Made by a program: the position numbers and the translations under genes | Shown here: piece by piece, positions 17,069-24,344 of the stretch | Layout of the letters: every line of letters starts with the position of its first letter | Numbering within the stretch: the first letter of the stretch is position 1 | The notes under the pieces: model-generated | Seen by the model: the letters and a program-made list of their open reading frames with translations, nothing else | Database searches by the model: none | What the model was told of the DNA's origin: nothing | DNA from: DAOUJW01 sp034421015 | GTDB lineage: Bacteria; Chloroflexota; Dehalococcoidia; Lucifugimonadales; UBA2985 | DNA length: 64,000 nucleotides | Assembly: GCA_034421015.1 (NCBI GenBank) | Contig: DAOUKT010000022.1 | Coordinates: 62,001 to 126,000, forward strand | Direction: 5' to 3'

Positions 17069-19102
17069 TTACTCTTCCGGGTCGCCGCCACTGCTGGAGC
17101 CGGGGGGTCCCTGTGGCCCACGAGGGCCCTGCGGTCCTCGCGGCCCCTGAGGCCCTGTCCAGCCTCGCGGCCCCCTCTCGCCCCTGTCGCCCTTAGACCC
17201 CCTGGCGCCGTCCTGGCCGTCTCGCCCGTCCGCGCCATCGGCTCCGTCCGCTCCGTCGCTGCCTGACGGCCCTCTGGCGCCGGTGGCTCCCTGGGAGCCT
17301 GTCGGCCCCTCCGGCCCTCTGACGCCGGTCCAGCCTCGCGGACCCCGCTCGCCTTGAGGCCCCTGCAATCCCGGGTCACCTTTGTCGCCTTTCTCTCCTT
17401 GGGGACCCTGGATGCCTGTATGCCCGTGGTCGATTGTGGCGAAGTCGTTGGCATGGCTGTGGCCGGATGCAGAGTATCTGCTATCGTGCTCGTGCAGGTT
17501 GTCGGCGTAGCTGTGCTGGTGCACCGCATCAGCCAAGCCACTGTGGCCGTGATCTATTACGGCGAAGTCGTTGGCGTGGCTGTGGCCGGATGCAGAGTAT
17601 CTGCTATCGTGCTTATGCAGGTTGTCGGCGTAGCTGTGCTGATGGATCGCATTAGCCAGGCCTGTATGGTCGTGGTCACTGGCGTCCTCCCCCGGTTCAC
17701 CCTGAGGACCGCGCGGACCCTGTGCCCCGGCAGGCCCAGTAGGGCCTTGCACACCCTGGATCCCCTGCAGGCCCTGGTCGCCTTTGTCACCCTTCTCGCC
17801 CTGGGGTCCCGCGGGACCCTGGGAGACGGCGGTCACCGTATGGCTGTGGTCTCCTGTGGCCGTGACATTGCCTGTATGGTTATGAAGGGTGGACGCCGCA
17901 ATCATTGCCACTATCTGCCCTATCTTGCCTGGAGGAGTGCCCTTGCTGCCTGACGCCACCACCGGATCACCCACGCCTATCTGACCGGATGAAAGCGTCT
18001 TGGCTATCCCCTTGACCACAATGGACACCATCTCAGCAGGTGATACGTCGCCTTCCTCCGACGTTCTCTCTGGCAGGGCCGCCGGGTCTCCCACTACACT
18101 GCCCTCAGGGGTGTGAACGATACCAATGACGCGGCCCTTGTCATCAGAAGAGGTTGCCTTGAACACCCTGGTGTCAGAGGAGGTTGCGCTCTTCTCTCCT
18201 ACCACTACCACGTCCCCGCAGTGAAGCGCCTCCCCCGCCAGGAAGTAGTCGTCTATGATCCACCTCTGCCCCATGAAACCCTCTCTCGTCAATATCGGTT
18301 CACCCATATTATCTGCTCCTCTCTCTGTTATCTGGTTTTGGCGTCCGAAGACTATACCCAGCTGTTCCTCGGCGGCTGAAGCGGGGAAGGCATAGCCTAC
18401 GGTAGGCATTTCTGGGTCTCGACTGAACTGGATGCACGCCATCTGGTAGGACTTGGGAATTCCCTCTTCTGACCCGGGAGGTTCCTCTTCTTGAACCAGG
18501 CAAGGTGCTCCGGAATCCCCCAATTCGAATTCTCCGCTCTCAGGCTCCAATATCGTGAGTCCAATGAACTTAAAATCAACGCCTGAAAGCCTAACGCGGC
18601 GACCCACTCCAGTCTCTCTGACAGACACATTGCGAGGGCCCGTTTGGGCTCCCACCATCGTGAGTATATCGCCTTGATCTAGAACGATATCTTCTGTGGT
18701 TGCCCTGATATTAGCCCCATCGTAGTTGGGATCGTCGTGGTTGGAATCATGGAATTCGAATCTTGCATCAACGCCCGGGCTGAGCTCCGCTATAGAGAGA
18801 TCTACGACGTTGTCTGCGAATACATCTTTGGCACCTTTGTCCTTGTAGACTCTAACTGGGGCCCACTCAAGCATTCTGCCGACCTTGTCATCGGCGATGG
18901 TGCTGTCCACTTGGTACATCTCTGTGGTCCTTGACGGATTGAGCACGTTTCGGGCCATGACATGCAGGTTTGTGACCAGCACCCTCTTGCCGTCGGTGTA
19001 GCGGGTTGCCAGGCCAGTCAGAGTACCGGATCCGCCCTGATCCGACGATGTGATCTTCAGTCCAGCCCGAATTGGTCGGTGACGTTCAGTCCGGTTGCCC
19101 AA
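17069..19102 (-). CDS. Chymotrypsin-like protease domain fused to collagen-like and His-rich repeats
   Basis: A 677-aa multidomain protein. Residues about 22-260 look like a chymotrypsin-fold protease with a plausible triad: H47 (TNLHVMA), D101 (NVVDLSIAEL) and S197 in the canonical GDSGAP. Residues about 265-420 are beta-rich (GRVIGIVHTPEG, VSIVVKGIAKTL, GVGDPVVAS). Residues 429-471 are collagen-like G-X-Y triplets. Residues about 477-562 contain two copies of a His-rich repeat (SGHSHANDF, HQHSYADNLH). Residues 563-669 are a second G-X-Y tract. There is no signal peptide. The start is TTG with GGAGG 9 nt upstream. Surface or phage-fibre-like assembly is plausible. Two truncated copies of its N-terminus lie upstream. 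Confidence 0.8.
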   Translation of the reverse strand: MGNRTERHRPIRAGLKITSSDQGGSGTLTGLATRYTDGKRVLVTNLHVMARNVLNPSRTTEMYQVDSTIADDKVGRMLEWAPVRVYKDKGAKDVFADNVVDLSIAELSPGVDARFEFHDSNHDDPNYDGANIRATTEDIVLDQGDILTMVGAQTGPRNVSVRETGVGRRVRLSGVDFKFIGLTILEPESGEFELGDSGAPCLVQEEEPPGSEEGIPKSYQMACIQFSRDPEMPTVGYAFPASAAEEQLGIVFGRQNQITERGADNMGEPILTREGFMGQRWIIDDYFLAGEALHCGDVVVVGEKSATSSDTRVFKATSSDDKGRVIGIVHTPEGSVVGDPAALPERTSEEGDVSPAEMVSIVVKGIAKTLSSGQIGVGDPVVASGSKGTPPGKIGQIVAMIAASTLHNHTGNVTATGDHSHTVTAVSQGPAGPQGEKGDKGDQGLQGIQGVQGPTGPAGAQGPRGPQGEPGEDASDHDHTGLANAIHQHSYADNLHKHDSRYSASGHSHANDFAVIDHGHSGLADAVHQHSYADNLHEHDSRYSASGHSHANDFATIDHGHTGIQGPQGEKGDKGDPGLQGPQGERGPRGWTGVRGPEGPTGSQGATGARGPSGSDGADGADGADGRDGQDGARGSKGDRGERGPRGWTGPQGPRGPQGPRGPQGPPGSSSGGDPEE

Positions 19103-19156
19103 GATATATGCCCTCCTTTCTTCTCTTCTTTTTTTGTTCTTGTTGTATGGGTTCTT

Positions 19157-19630
19157 CTACCAGTCCAACTCAAGGATCGGTTCCTCAATCATTTGGACAG
19201 GAACACCCTCGATTATGTCAGGTATCCTGTCTTCCGGCGGCAGAGTGCTCTGGTCTACCCTTTCCGTTACTCTGATTATGAATCCCACCACCCTCTTACA
19301 ACCACCCTCGCCGTCCGGTACTTCCAATGCGTAGCCGCTCTCATCTAGATGAAAGCCGATCCCCACAGAATGGACATTGGGCTGTCGCCAGAACATCTCT
19401 TCGTACTTTGGGCGTATTGCTCTGGCATGAGCACTGATCTCTTTGTACTTGAGATTCTCGTTTCTATATTGAGGTTGGAACAACTCTTTCCTCCTTTCCT
19501 CCTTTTGAGCCTCTGTTCTCTCGCACGGTCCCGGCGGCTCCTCCAGCTCAATGACAAGGAACGCCAGTATCAGGAGAGCCACCGCCGTCAGCGGCAAGAG
19601 TCGTTTGAAGTATCTGGACTGCATATTCAC
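19157..19630 (-). CDS. Membrane-anchored small protein, paralogue 1 of 3
   Basis: A 157-aa protein with a short basic N-terminus, one transmembrane segment (about 11-28, LLPLTAVALLILAFLVIEL), a charged helical linker, and a C-terminal domain with QPNVHSVGIGFHLDE, a Gly-Gly-Cys turn and STLPPEDRIPDIIEGVPVQ. From memory, this NVxxVGIG..LPPExxIPxxIxGVP pattern is found as an N-terminal domain in many bacterial trypsin-like proteins. Here it is a separate gene placed directly before the protease gene (54 bp). GGGAGGTGAAT precedes the ATG. It is closely similar to the proteins at 19970-20515 and 20922-21398. Confidence 0.75.
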   Translation of the reverse strand: MNMQSRYFKRLLPLTAVALLILAFLVIELEEPPGPCERTEAQKEERRKELFQPQYRNENLKYKEISAHARAIRPKYEEMFWRQPNVHSVGIGFHLDESGYALEVPDGEGGCKRVVGFIIRVTERVDQSTLPPEDRIPDIIEGVPVQMIEEPILELDW

Positions 19631-19826
19631 CTCCCTTCCGTAGTGGTTTGCCTTGGGGCCAATGTTAGCCTCAGCCGCTGTCGCTGTCTCCCCTGCGGTG
19701 TGAGATTACCAAAGGGAACGGATGTACGTAAGAGGCGGATGTCACAGGGTGGGGGAAATGGGAGGGACGGGAGAGTAAGAGGTTGGCGGTGATACTTAGA
19801 AGGGGGGGAGGGTCTTGGGTCGGAGA

Positions 19827-19973
19827 TCAGACGTGCAGGTTGGTAACTAGCACCCTTTTGCCGTCGGCCCAGCGGGTTGCCAGTCCGGTCAGTGTCCCGT
19901 ATCCATTATGAGCGGACGACCTTATTCTTGTCCCGCTGAATAGTGGCTGATGAAATTCAGTTGCGTCGGTCAC
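19827..19973 (-). pseudogene. Truncated protease N-terminus, 48 aa (copy 2)
   Basis: A GTG-start frame overlaps the stop codon of the preceding paralogue gene (GTGA) and encodes 48 residues ending GTLTGLATRWADGKRVLVTNLHV. This matches residues 27-48 of the full protease closely and its first 26 residues only weakly. It stops directly after the catalytic His. The copy at 20715-20861 has the same length and stop position. It is either a relic of tandem duplication or a conserved mini-protein. Confidence 0.65.
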
Positions 19974-20515
19974 GGGTTGGTTTCCTCCTCTCTAGTGGTT
20001 TCCGCTCTAGTGGTTTCCGCGTCCTGATCCCGCGACCACCAAAGTTCATCCGGTGTGATGACATAGGGATCTTCCAGTATCTGCACCGGTATCCCTCCAA
20101 GAGCCGCCGGTATCCTGTCCTCTGGCGGCAGAGTGTCCTGAACAACCCTCTTGGTCACCCGTATCACAAACCCCACCACCCACTTGCAGCCGCCCTCGCC
20201 GTCCGGGACTTCAATATAGTTGCCGTTCTCGTCCTTGAAGAACCCAATGGAGGTTGACCAGACGTTGGGCTGGCGCCAGAACAGGTCCCTGTACTTGGGG
20301 CGTATCGCCCTGGCGAGATCTGACATTTCCCTGTACTCCTTGAGATACTCAGGGTTTGGTGTAGCCAATTGTTTCCTCCCTTCTTCTGCTTGAATCCGTG
20401 ACCTCTCGCACGGTCCTGGCGTTTCATCCAGCTCAATGACAAGGAACGCCAGTATCAGGAGAGCCACCGCTGCCAGCGGCAGGAGTCGTTTGTAGTGTCT
20501 GGACTGCATGTTCAC
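19970..20515 (-). CDS. Membrane-anchored small protein, paralogue 2 of 3
   Basis: A 181-aa protein with the same plan as its neighbours: one transmembrane segment near residues 11-28, a GPCER motif just outside the membrane, a helical linker, then QPNVWSTSIGFFKDENG..DGEGGCKWVVGFVIRVTK..TLPPEDRIPAALGGIPVQILE. It carries a longer hydrophilic C-terminal tail (YVITPDELWWSRDQDAETTRAE..) that the other two lack. The ribosome site (GGGAGGTGAAC) and the upstream palindrome match the other copies. Its stop codon overlaps the GTG of a 48-aa truncated protease frame, so the order membrane protein then protease start is kept. Confidence 0.75.
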   Translation of the reverse strand: MNMQSRHYKRLLPLAAVALLILAFLVIELDETPGPCERSRIQAEEGRKQLATPNPEYLKEYREMSDLARAIRPKYRDLFWRQPNVWSTSIGFFKDENGNYIEVPDGEGGCKWVVGFVIRVTKRVVQDTLPPEDRIPAALGGIPVQILEDPYVITPDELWWSRDQDAETTRAETTREEETNP

Positions 20516-20714
20516 CTCCCTTCCGTTGTGTTTCGCCTCATGGCTAATGTTAGCCTCAGCCGCTGTTGCTGTCTCCCCTGCGGCGTGAGATTACCAAAGG
20601 GAACTAATGTACGGAAGATGCGGATGTCACAGAATTGGGGGGAAATGGGAGGGATGGGAGAGTAAGAGGTTGGTGGTGATATTAGAGGGGGGCGCGAGGG
20701 TCTTGGGTCGGAGA

Positions 20715-20861
20715 TCAGACATGCAGGTTGGTTACCAGCACCCTCTTGCCGTCGGCATAGCGGGTGGCTAAGCCGGTCAATGTTCCAGATCCGCCCTGAT
20801 CTGACGTTGTAATTTTAAGTCCGGCCAGTAGCGGTCTATGGCGTTCAGTCAGGTTGCCCAA
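20715..20861 (-). pseudogene. Truncated protease N-terminus, 48 aa (copy 3)
   Basis: A TTG start with AAGGAGG 9 nt upstream, the same arrangement as the full protease gene, encodes 48 residues nearly identical to protease residues 1-48 (MGNLTERHRPLLAGLKITTS, then DQGGSGTLTGLATRY..NLHV). A TGA then follows where the full gene continues with MARN. The conserved start signals make translation likely. The lack of the Asp and Ser of the triad rules out catalysis. Confidence 0.7.
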
Positions 20862-20921
20862 GATGCAGAACCTCCTTGTCTCTTTGTCTCCTTGATCTCG
20901 CTTTTTGGACTTCTTTGCTAG

Positions 20922-21398
20922 CTACCAATCGAACCCGCTGTTTGGCCGCTCGACTATCTGTACAGGGACACCCTCAATCATTGAAGGTATCTGGTCTTCG
21001 GGCGGCAGGGTGCTCTGGTCGACCTGTTTTGTTACCCATATAACGAATCCCACTACCCTCTTGCAGCCGCCCTCGCCATCCGGGATTTCCAAATCGTAAC
21101 CGTCCTCATCTACGTGAAAGCCTATGCCCACCGCGTAGACGTTGGGCTGGCGCCAGAACATGGCCTCGTATCTTGGGCGTACCTCCCTGGCTCGAGCCGT
21201 GATCTCTCTGTACTTGAGATACTCGGTCCTATTCTGCTCTTGAAACAATTCTCTCCTCCTTTCCTCTTTCTCAGACACCGTTCTTCTCTCGCACGGTCCC
21301 GGCGGCTCATCCAGCTCAATGGCAAGGAACGCCAGGATCAGGAGAGCAACCGCTGCCAGCGGCAGGAGTCGTTTGAAGTGTCTGGATTGCATGTTCAC
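20922..21398 (-). CDS. Membrane-anchored small protein, paralogue 3 of 3
   Basis: This 158-aa protein is the first gene of the tandem array. It has a transmembrane segment (LLPLAAVALLILAFLAIEL), GPCER, a Glu/Arg-rich linker, then QPNVYAVGIGFHVDEDG..GGCKRVVGFVIWVTKQVDQSTLPPEDQIPSMIEGVPVQIVE. It is closest to paralogue 1. The two cysteines (after the membrane segment and in GGCKR) are conserved in all three paralogues and could form a disulfide outside the cytoplasm. A GGCTAATGTTAGCC palindrome and a GGGAGGTGAAC ribosome site precede the ATG. Function is unknown. Confidence 0.75.
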   Translation of the reverse strand: MNMQSRHFKRLLPLAAVALLILAFLAIELDEPPGPCERRTVSEKEERRRELFQEQNRTEYLKYREITARAREVRPRYEAMFWRQPNVYAVGIGFHVDEDGYDLEIPDGEGGCKRVVGFVIWVTKQVDQSTLPPEDQIPSMIEGVPVQIVERPNSGFDW

Positions 21399-21424
21399 CT
21401 CCCTTCCGTCGTGTTTCGCCTTGG

Positions 21425-21438
21425 GGCTAATGTTAGCC
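21425..21438. promoter_or_regulatory. Conserved 14-bp palindrome in the array leaders
   Basis: GGCTAATGTTAGCC is a perfect palindrome apart from its two central bases. It is repeated exactly at 20542-20555 and with one change at 19657-19670, in each case about 27-40 bp before the ATG of a membrane-protein paralogue. Its position inside the leader suggests an operator or an mRNA stem. Confidence 0.45.
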
Positions 21439-21519
21439 TCAGCCGCTGTCGCTGTCTCCCCTGCGGCGTGAGACTATCAAACGGCCAGGCAATCACGGCG
21501 AAATTCGAAGGGAATTTGA

Positions 21520-21549
21520 TTGACTTCCCGTAGACCCCGGTGCTATATT
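21520..21549 (+). promoter_or_regulatory. Promoter of the GuaB3-like gene
   Basis: TTGACT (21520-21525), an 18-bp spacer and TATATT (21544-21549) predict transcription from about 21556. The first ATG in the transcript (21561) opens a 12-codon frame that overlaps the GTG start of the next gene in another phase, so it may act as a short leader peptide. Confidence 0.55.
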
Positions 21550-21579
21550 CACACAAAACAATGGCACAGGTGATTATTC

Positions 21580-22722
21580 GTGGAAGTGCCTCGCTTTAAG
21601 GAGCTCAGGAGAGCCTACGGATTCGACGAGGTTGCCATTGTGCCCGGTGACGTGACCGTCAACCCGGACCAGACCAACATCGACTTCCCCCTCGCCGGAT
21701 ACTCATTCCAGATACCGTTCCTCGCCTCATCCCTGGACGCCGTAGTCTCTCCCCAGTTCGCCGTATGCCTGGGGCAGATGGGCGGCCTCGGCGTCCTCAA
21801 CCTGGAGGGCATCTACACCCGCTACGACGACCCTGCTGCCGTCATACAGCACATCATCGAAGCGCCCCAGGAGGAGTCCACTCCGCTGCTTCAGAAGATA
21901 TACTCCGCGCCCATCCGGGAAGACCTGGTGGGGCAGAGGATACAGGAAGTCAAGGACGGCGGCGTGACATGCGCCGTGTCCCTCACCCCTGCAAACACCA
22001 AGCGCCTCGCTCCCATCTCCGTCGAGGCCGGCGCGGACATCCTGTTCGTTCAGTCAACAGTTACCACCGCGAGGCACATTTCCAAGAGCGAGCAGGGCCT
22101 CAACCTCGAGGACCTGTGCCAGCAGACTCGCGTCCCGGTGGTGGTGGGTAACTGCGTCAGCTACGGCGCAACCCTGGAGCTTATGGAGACGGGCGTAGAC
22201 GCCGTCCTGGTCGGCGTTGGGCCTGGCGCAATCTGCACCACCAGAGAGGTGGAGGGCATTGGAGTGCCGCAGGTGACGGCCACAATGGACTGCGCCGCGG
22301 CCCGTGAGGAGTACTACAGGCGCAGCGGCCGCTACGTGTCGCTGATAACCGACGGCGGCATGCGCACCGGCGGCGATATCTGCAAGGCCTTCGCCAGCGG
22401 AGCCGACGCTGTTATGCTGGGGACGACCTTTGCCCAGGCGGACGAGGCCCCGGGCATGGGGTACAACTGGGGCATGGCCAGCTTCCACCCGGCGCTTCCA
22501 CGGGGCACGCGGATCAACGTCGGCAACAAGGGCCCGCTCCAGCAGATTCTCTTCGGCCCAACGTCCGTGACCGACGGCACGCAGAACCTGGAGGGCGCGC
22601 TGAGGGCTGCAATGGGCATGTGCGGCGCGTTCAACATAGCCGACATGCAGCACGTGGAGATGGTTGTGGCGCCGGCCATCAAGACGGAAGGCAAGTACTT
22701 CCAGCTGGCCGGGCGTTGGTAG
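21580..22722 (+). CDS. GuaB3-type IMP dehydrogenase-related protein
   Basis: This TIM-barrel protein of the IMPDH/GMP reductase superfamily is 380 aa and has no CBS domains, as in the GuaB3 family. It retains the catalytic Cys loop (GVGPGAICTT, C219), the start block RRAYGFDEVAIVPG, LDAVVSP and the phosphate-binding ITDGGMRTGGDICKA. True IMPDH activity is not established for most GuaB3 proteins, although guanine-nucleotide related roles are expected. The start GTG at 21580 fits the family N-terminus; there is no strong Shine-Dalgarno. It is monocistronic, with an MFS transporter starting 119 bp downstream. Confidence 0.88.
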   Translation: MEVPRFKELRRAYGFDEVAIVPGDVTVNPDQTNIDFPLAGYSFQIPFLASSLDAVVSPQFAVCLGQMGGLGVLNLEGIYTRYDDPAAVIQHIIEAPQEESTPLLQKIYSAPIREDLVGQRIQEVKDGGVTCAVSLTPANTKRLAPISVEAGADILFVQSTVTTARHISKSEQGLNLEDLCQQTRVPVVVGNCVSYGATLELMETGVDAVLVGVGPGAICTTREVEGIGVPQVTATMDCAAAREEYYRRSGRYVSLITDGGMRTGGDICKAFASGADAVMLGTTFAQADEAPGMGYNWGMASFHPALPRGTRINVGNKGPLQQILFGPTSVTDGTQNLEGALRAAMGMCGAFNIADMQHVEMVVAPAIKTEGKYFQLAGRW

Positions 22723-22841
22723 GCGACCTTCCCTCTCGTCAGAAATCCTGGGCTAACTGCATCCATAGACCCCCGGCCTTTTCCACGGAGAACCCGCCGG
22801 CCTCTCTCTTCCCGGAATGCGGGCCCGCGTGTGAGCCTTGA

Positions 22842-24119
22842 ATGAACAGGGTCTTCTATGGCTGGTGGATCGTCCTTGCGTGCTGGGCCGTCACCCTGTA
22901 CGGCGGCGGCGCCTTCTTCTTCGGGTTCAGCGCCTTCTTCAAGCCAATCAGCGAGGAGTTCGGCTGGTCGCGCGCGCTCACGGCTGGCGCGATCTCCCTG
23001 TCCCAGGCTGAGGGCTTCATTGAGGGACCGATAGTCGGGCCTCTCGTCGATAAGTTTGGCCCCCGGAAGCTGATGCTCTTCGGCGTGGCCCTGGCCAGCA
23101 TTGGATTCCTGGCCCTGAGCATCGTGAACGGCCTCCTCATGTTCTACCTGGTCTACGTGCTGCTTCTGGCCATCGGCTTCAACACCGGGTTCTTTGTGGC
23201 GGCCCAGGCTGCCGTTGCCAACTGGTTCATCCGAAAGCGGTCCCGGGCCCTTGGCCTGCTCAGCACGGCCAACGGCTTTGGCGGAGCGGTGATGGCCCCG
23301 CTCATAGCCGCGCTCATCCTCGCCTTTGGCTGGAGGGTAGCCGCGCTGTTCCTGGGAGTTGGCCTCTTCGCCATTGGCATCCCCCTTGCCTTCATCGTGC
23401 GGCACCGGCCTGAGCAGTACGGCTATCTCCCGGATAACGCCAAGTCCCCTGACGAGTTTGCAGCAGCGGCAGCGGGTCGGTCCGGGTCGAATGCCACTAC
23501 CGGAGAGCTGGACTTCACCATCTGGGAGGCCCTGCGCACGCCGGTCTTCTGGATGCTCGCCGTGGCCTTCGGCCTGAGGACAATGGCGATTTCAGCCACG
23601 GTAGTCCATCAGATACCCTTTCTCACCGACGCCGGGATTTCCCAGGCAGCCGCCGCGGGCGTCCTGGCGTTGATGGGCCTGATGAGCATTCCGGGGAGGA
23701 TAGGGTTTGGCATCCTGGGCGACTACTTCAACAAGCGGTATCTGCTGGCCATAGCCTACCTATTTCAGGCGGCGGGCATACTGATCCTGCTGACCGCCGA
23801 CAGCCTCTCCCAGGTGATCCTCTTCACCGTCGTGTTCGGCATGGGCTGGGGCGCGCCCAACCTGCTCTTTGCCCTGAGGGCCGACTACTTCGGACGCAAG
23901 TACTTTGCGACCATCGCCGGCGCGGAGCAGTCTATAGTGGCCATTGGCACCGTCATTGGGCCGGTCTACGCCGGGCTGGTCTACGACATCAACCAGAGCT
24001 ACCAGATCGCTTTTGTGACCTTTGTCCTCACAATTGCCATCGGCGCGGTGATCTGCTTCTTCTCATACCCGCCGAAACCGCCGGAACGACTGCGCCATCT
24101 TCAGCAGCAAGAGACCTAG
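22842..24119 (+). CDS. MFS transporter, oxalate/formate antiporter-like
   Basis: A 425-aa, 12-helix major facilitator. The N-terminus YGWWIVLACWAVTLYGGGAFFFGFSAFFKPISEEFGWSRA is typical of OFA-type and monocarboxylate transporters. The MFS motif between helices 2 and 3 is GPLVDKFGPRKLM, and the second half carries LGDYFNKRYLL. Substrate cannot be assigned; small organic anions are usual for relatives. A hairpin follows about 40 bp after the stop. Confidence 0.85.
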   Translation: MNRVFYGWWIVLACWAVTLYGGGAFFFGFSAFFKPISEEFGWSRALTAGAISLSQAEGFIEGPIVGPLVDKFGPRKLMLFGVALASIGFLALSIVNGLLMFYLVYVLLLAIGFNTGFFVAAQAAVANWFIRKRSRALGLLSTANGFGGAVMAPLIAALILAFGWRVAALFLGVGLFAIGIPLAFIVRHRPEQYGYLPDNAKSPDEFAAAAAGRSGSNATTGELDFTIWEALRTPVFWMLAVAFGLRTMAISATVVHQIPFLTDAGISQAAAAGVLALMGLMSIPGRIGFGILGDYFNKRYLLAIAYLFQAAGILILLTADSLSQVILFTVVFGMGWGAPNLLFALRADYFGRKYFATIAGAEQSIVAIGTVIGPVYAGLVYDINQSYQIAFVTFVLTIAIGAVICFFSYPPKPPERLRHLQQQET

Positions 24120-24160
24120 GCCAAAGACGGCTGTGCCGTCGATTGCCCCACGCCCCTGGA

Positions 24161-24178
24161 TGCCTGCCTCCGCAGGCA
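24161..24178 (+). terminator. Hairpin after the MFS gene
   Basis: TGCCTGC-CTCC-GCAGGCA forms a perfect 7-bp stem with a 4-nt loop, 42 bp after the stop codon. No T run follows, so it may be a repeat palindrome or mRNA-stabilising stem rather than an intrinsic terminator. Confidence 0.35.
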
Positions 24179-24262
24179 TGGTCGGAGAGGCCTGCCAATA
24201 GCCCTCCCACTCCTGCGCAGGTAGGAAACCAAGACAATCAGGCCGCCCCCCAAACCGCCATG

Positions 24263-24291
24263 TTGACAACCCCATCCTCCGCGTTTAGAAT
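24263..24291 (+). promoter_or_regulatory. Promoter of the argF-der-plsY-gpsA cluster
   Basis: A consensus TTGACA (24263-24268), an exact 17-bp spacer and TAGAAT (24286-24291) predict a start near 24298 and a leader of about 47 nt before argF. This is among the best sigma-70-type promoters in the window. Confidence 0.7.
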
Positions 24292-24344
24292 CCCTCTTTC
24301 TTCTGATATACTGGAATCCACGACACAAGAGAGGGCTGAATCCA

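Larger units (their letters stand above)
19697..21483. repeat. Tandem direct duplication, ~0.89-kb units
   Basis: The leader (CTCACGCCGCAGGGGAGACA-type sequence, GGCTAATGTTAGCC palindrome, ribosome site), the membrane-protein gene and the first 48 codons of the protease recur at spacings of about 885-890 bp. Repeat junctions lie near 20598 and 19711. Each truncated protease frame is followed by the same trailer (TGATCTCCGACCCAAGACCC) leading into the next unit. The third unit continues into the full protease gene at 19102. Limits are approximate. Confidence 0.75.

Noticed and set aside
17420..17680. Regularly spaced DNA repeats suggesting a CRISPR array
   Set aside because: The repeats are codons for the His-rich duplication and collagen triplets of the protease-collagen protein. 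Units are long, few and in frame.
21561..21599. A 12-codon upstream frame as a frameshifted start of the GuaB3-like gene
   Set aside because: The family N-terminus matches the GTG frame directly, so no frameshift is needed. It is kept only as a possible leader peptide.
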